Of a stretch of DNA of 35,007 nt, positions 32,830 to 35,007 are shown in pieces. The stretch spans positions 1 through 35,007 of the forward strand of contig JAGDMK010000005.1 of assembly GCA_017860635.1 (NCBI GenBank), read 5' to 3'. This stretch comes from Bacteroidota bacterium (lineage in GTDB: Bacteria; Bacteroidota; Ignavibacteria; UBA10030; UBA6906). Both the position numbers and the translations under genes were made by a program. The notes under the pieces were generated by a model. The model saw nothing but the letters and a program-made list of their open reading frames with translations, ran no database searches and was not told the origin of the DNA. Every line of letters starts with the position of its first letter. The stretch's first letter is position 1.

Positions 32830-33798
32830 TTATGATACCAGACGAACGGAGGTTGGAACGGACATTGTTGCGCGGAAGTATTCGATCGTCCGAAGCATCC
32901 CCAATCGTCTATCGACGGTTGGATTCCAGCCGAGGATCTGCTGCGCTTTGGTGATATCAGGCCTGCGGACCTTCGGATCGTCCGTCGGGAGCGGCATGAA
33001 GACGATCTCATTCGTGGTCCCGGTCAGTTCTTTCACTTCGCGGGCGAGCTGCAGCATCGTGATCTCATCCGGATTCCCGATGTTCATCGGCAGGGAGTAG
33101 TCCGAGTGCATAAGCCTGACGATGCCGTCGATCAGGTCGCTGACGTAGCAGACACTTCTCGTTTGAGAACCATCGCCGAACACGGTCAGATCCTCTCCCG
33201 AGATCGCCTGGGAGACAAACGCCGGAATCGCCCGTCCGTCGTCGATGCGCATCCGTTCGCCAAAAGTATTGAAGATGCGGACAATCCGGGTTTCCACACC
33301 GTGATGGCGGTGATACGCCATGGTCATCGCCTCGGCAAAGCGTTTGGCTTCATCATACACCCCCCGGGGACCGATCGGGTTGACATTCCCCCAATACTCC
33401 TCCACCTGAGGATGGATTGCCGGATCGCCATATACCTCTGAAGTAGACGCAAGCAGGAATCGCGCCCCCTTTGATTTCGCAAATCCGAGTGCTTTGTGAG
33501 TCCCAAGGGACCCCACTTTCAGCGTCTGGATAGGGAACTTGAGGTAATCAATCGGACTTGCCGGCGACGCGAAATGGAACACGTAGTCGACCTGGCCCGG
33601 ATAGTAAATGAAATCCGTGACATCGGCTTTCCGGAACTGGAATGATGGATTCCCCAGCAGATGAGCGATGTTGTCGATGCTCCCTGTCAGCAGATTGTCG
33701 ACTGCTACGACGTTCATCCCGTCTGCCAGCAGGCGATCGCAGAGATGAGAGCCAAGAAATCCAGCGCCTCCGGTGACAACGGCGGTCTTTGTGTGCAT
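32830..33798 (-). CDS. UDP-glucuronate decarboxylase (UDP-xylose synthase)
   Basis: The 322-residue extended short-chain dehydrogenase has the NAD-binding [10 protein letters not shown] (residues 10-19), the catalytic STSEVYGDP stretch (E121) and Y148/K152 in [17 protein letters not shown] and [11 protein letters not shown] are characteristic of UXS-type enzymes. Later family motifs are [42 protein letters not shown] and RRPDITKA. It converts UDP-glucuronate to UDP-xylose. The frame is open 17 codons upstream, overlapping the glycosyltransferase stop. The ATG at 33798 is chosen because AAGGAGAAA precedes it at good spacing. The UDP-glucose dehydrogenase gene lies 32 nt downstream, giving both steps from UDP-glucose. 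Confidence 0.92.
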   Translation of the reverse strand: MHTKTAVVTGGAGFLGSHLCDRLLADGMNVVAVDNLLTGSIDNIAHLLGNPSFQFRKADVTDFIYYPGQVDYVFHFASPASPIDYLKFPIQTLKVGSLGTHKALGFAKSKGARFLLASTSEVYGDPAIHPQVEEYWGNVNPIGPRGVYDEAKRFAEAMTMAYHRHHGVETRIVRIFNTFGERMRIDDGRAIPAFVSQAISGEDLTVFGDGSQTRSVCYVSDLIDGIVRLMHSDYSLPMNIGNPDEITMLQLAREVKELTGTTNEIVFMPLPTDDPKVRRPDITKAQQILGWNPTVDRRLGMLRTIEYFRATMSVPTSVRLVS

Positions 33799-33845
33799 TC
33801 GTTTCTCCTTCTGGTGATTGGTATGGATTGGAATTTCATTCTCCG

Positions 33846-34997
33846 TCACGTTGCGCGTTCGATGAGCGAGGCCAGGACTTTGCGCGAATCAAAGTATTCT
33901 TCCGCAACTTCTCGTGCAGACCTGCAGTGTTGCTCGTAATTCCCGAGCACGTCCCGTATCTTCTCCACGGCCATCTCAGCGGAGGTGAAGGGGAGCACGC
34001 CTCCCGGCGCGTCCAGCCAATCCGTAAACCCCGTGTCCTGGGTGATCACAGGGCGGCCGCTCGCGAGATACGCTGCACTTCGTTCACTGAACCATCCGCT
34101 CCGACTGACGGTGTAGCCATGTTTGGCTACGGAGAACTCGGCCTTGGATCGTCGTATGTAGCGCTGGTAGGTCACCGGATTTTTCGTCGGTCCCCGCGGA
34201 TCGATCACCGCCCAACCCCTCGACCGGAGAAGATCCTTCGGTGCTGTGCGGCTGCCGAGCGCAAGCTCGAAGATCTGCCCCACACGGTCGGGGAGATCCA
34301 TGTAGGAGGTGAAGGAATCCGATTTCAACCCGTACTTTTGTCCGTTGAATTCCCTCATCGGATAGCTGTCCCATTGCATGACCGTCGTGAACTTCCCGAC
34401 TGCCGGCCCGGGGGTGGTCCTCCATGCGCTGAGAACAACAGGTTGCCGGGTCGGCTGCCATGCGAAACCATCGTCGGGAATGCCGGATTGTGGCAGGCCG
34501 ACATTCTCGCCGAAGGAGAAGTAGCTGTTGTGACCCTCTGCAAGTGCTTGTGCGGCATGGTTCGTGAGGTGCCGGATTTGCATAAATGCCGGGTCTGTGT
34601 CGATCAAGACACGGATCTCCGCCTTTTCATGCCATGATCGCAATGGATTCACGCCCGAGACATTGAGCACGATGTCTGCGCTCGAGGCGATAGCGACCAT
34701 CCGGTCACGACAGGGCCCCAACCATCGTGCTGTATGCGCATCGTAATAGGCCCACCGGTCCCCGAGCCCAAGCTGTTCAAAGGCAGCACCGGCAAATCGG
34801 AGCCCATAGCTCGGATCTTTGCCTGTTGTGTCATCCGACGGGTTGTAGCACGCTTCATAGTCGTCACTGTCCTCCGCAAAGTAGACGTCGTGTCCCAGTT
34901 GCTTCAAGCCCATGACGTACTGCAGGTGATGCCACGCAAATCCACCGAGCGGTCCGCGCACGACATATCCAAGAACGACGATCCGGAGACGTTTCAT
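33846..34997 (-). CDS. Glycosyltransferase (GT-B-like), polysaccharide cluster
   Basis: The 383-residue cytoplasmic protein has a GT-B look. The N-terminal half begins [19 protein letters not shown] and [21 protein letters not shown], as in glycosyltransferases that bind an acceptor. The C-terminal half has [38 protein letters not shown], where the conserved E of the donor-sugar loop and GRPVITQD are typical. Sugar and acceptor are unknown. UDP-xylose or UDP-glucuronate from the two genes downstream are candidate donors. It starts 10 bases from the window end, so the rest of the cluster and any promoter lie outside. It belongs to the same minus-strand string as the UXS and dehydrogenase genes. 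Confidence 0.75.
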   Translation of the reverse strand: MKRLRIVVLGYVVRGPLGGFAWHHLQYVMGLKQLGHDVYFAEDSDDYEACYNPSDDTTGKDPSYGLRFAGAAFEQLGLGDRWAYYDAHTARWLGPCRDRMVAIASSADIVLNVSGVNPLRSWHEKAEIRVLIDTDPAFMQIRHLTNHAAQALAEGHNSYFSFGENVGLPQSGIPDDGFAWQPTRQPVVLSAWRTTPGPAVGKFTTVMQWDSYPMREFNGQKYGLKSDSFTSYMDLPDRVGQIFELALGSRTAPKDLLRSRGWAVIDPRGPTKNPVTYQRYIRRSKAEFSVAKHGYTVSRSGWFSERSAAYLASGRPVITQDTGFTDWLDAPGGVLPFTSAEMAVEKIRDVLGNYEQHCRSAREVAEEYFDSRKVLASLIERAT

Positions 34998-35007
34998 TGA
35001 TCAGTGC

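Overview
The window is a GC-rich bacterial chromosome segment, densely coded on both strands. It most likely comes from the Bacteroidota/Chlorobi/Ignavibacteria side of the tree. Supporting signs: a rplM-rpsI-rpsB-tsf-pyrH-frr string; a PNPFNPST-type T9SS-like sorting module; DUF2911, M64 and transglutaminase/DUF3857 proteins; and several promoters fitting the Bacteroidota -33/-7 pattern (TTG, exactly 20 nt, TAnnTT..). No rRNA, tRNA, CRISPR array, insertion sequence or prophage was seen.

Layout. 1-4246 (+): 2-oxoacid dehydrogenase E1 alpha (cut by the window edge), E1 beta, lipoylated E2, and lipA, whose product makes the lipoyl cofactor E2 needs. 4243-8351 (+): a strong promoter, then L13, S9, S2, EF-Ts, UMP kinase and ribosome recycling factor, closed by a perfect intrinsic terminator. 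A nested hairpin sits in front of rpsB. 8352-9931: a non-coding stretch with three 52-bp repeats, then two small envelope-stress-type membrane proteins (a double PspC protein and a LiaF-like one). 9948-16058 (-): DNA polymerase I with intact proofreading residues, an MFS exporter and a DUF3857/transglutaminase lipoprotein.

16158-21007 (+) is the most interesting part: a compact operon encoding NikR, a TonB-dependent receptor, an ECF-type S component that is not CbiM/NikM, a class I methyltransferase, an ECF T component and an ECF ATPase. The last five genes overlap head to tail. A direct repeat GTGTTAC-N13-GTGCTAC covers the nikR promoter and looks like a NikR operator. I read it as a nickel-controlled, two-membrane import route for nickel, a nickel chelate or another metal complex, with a methyltransferase built in.

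21008-29313: degenerate 31-bp repeats, then secreted or accessory enzymes. On the minus strand are an M19 dipeptidase carrying its sorting-type module ahead of the catalytic domain and a chalcone-isomerase-like secreted protein. On the plus strand are L-rhamnose isomerase overlapping a Nudix hydrolase, a Fes-type esterase, an M64 metallopeptidase and a DUF2911 protein.

29575-34997 (-): an unassigned outer-membrane-type protein with a copper-amine-oxidase-N-like domain. Upstream of it is a polysaccharide cluster of glycosyltransferase, UDP-glucuronate decarboxylase and UDP-glucose dehydrogenase, which together give UDP-glucose to UDP-glucuronate to UDP-xylose.
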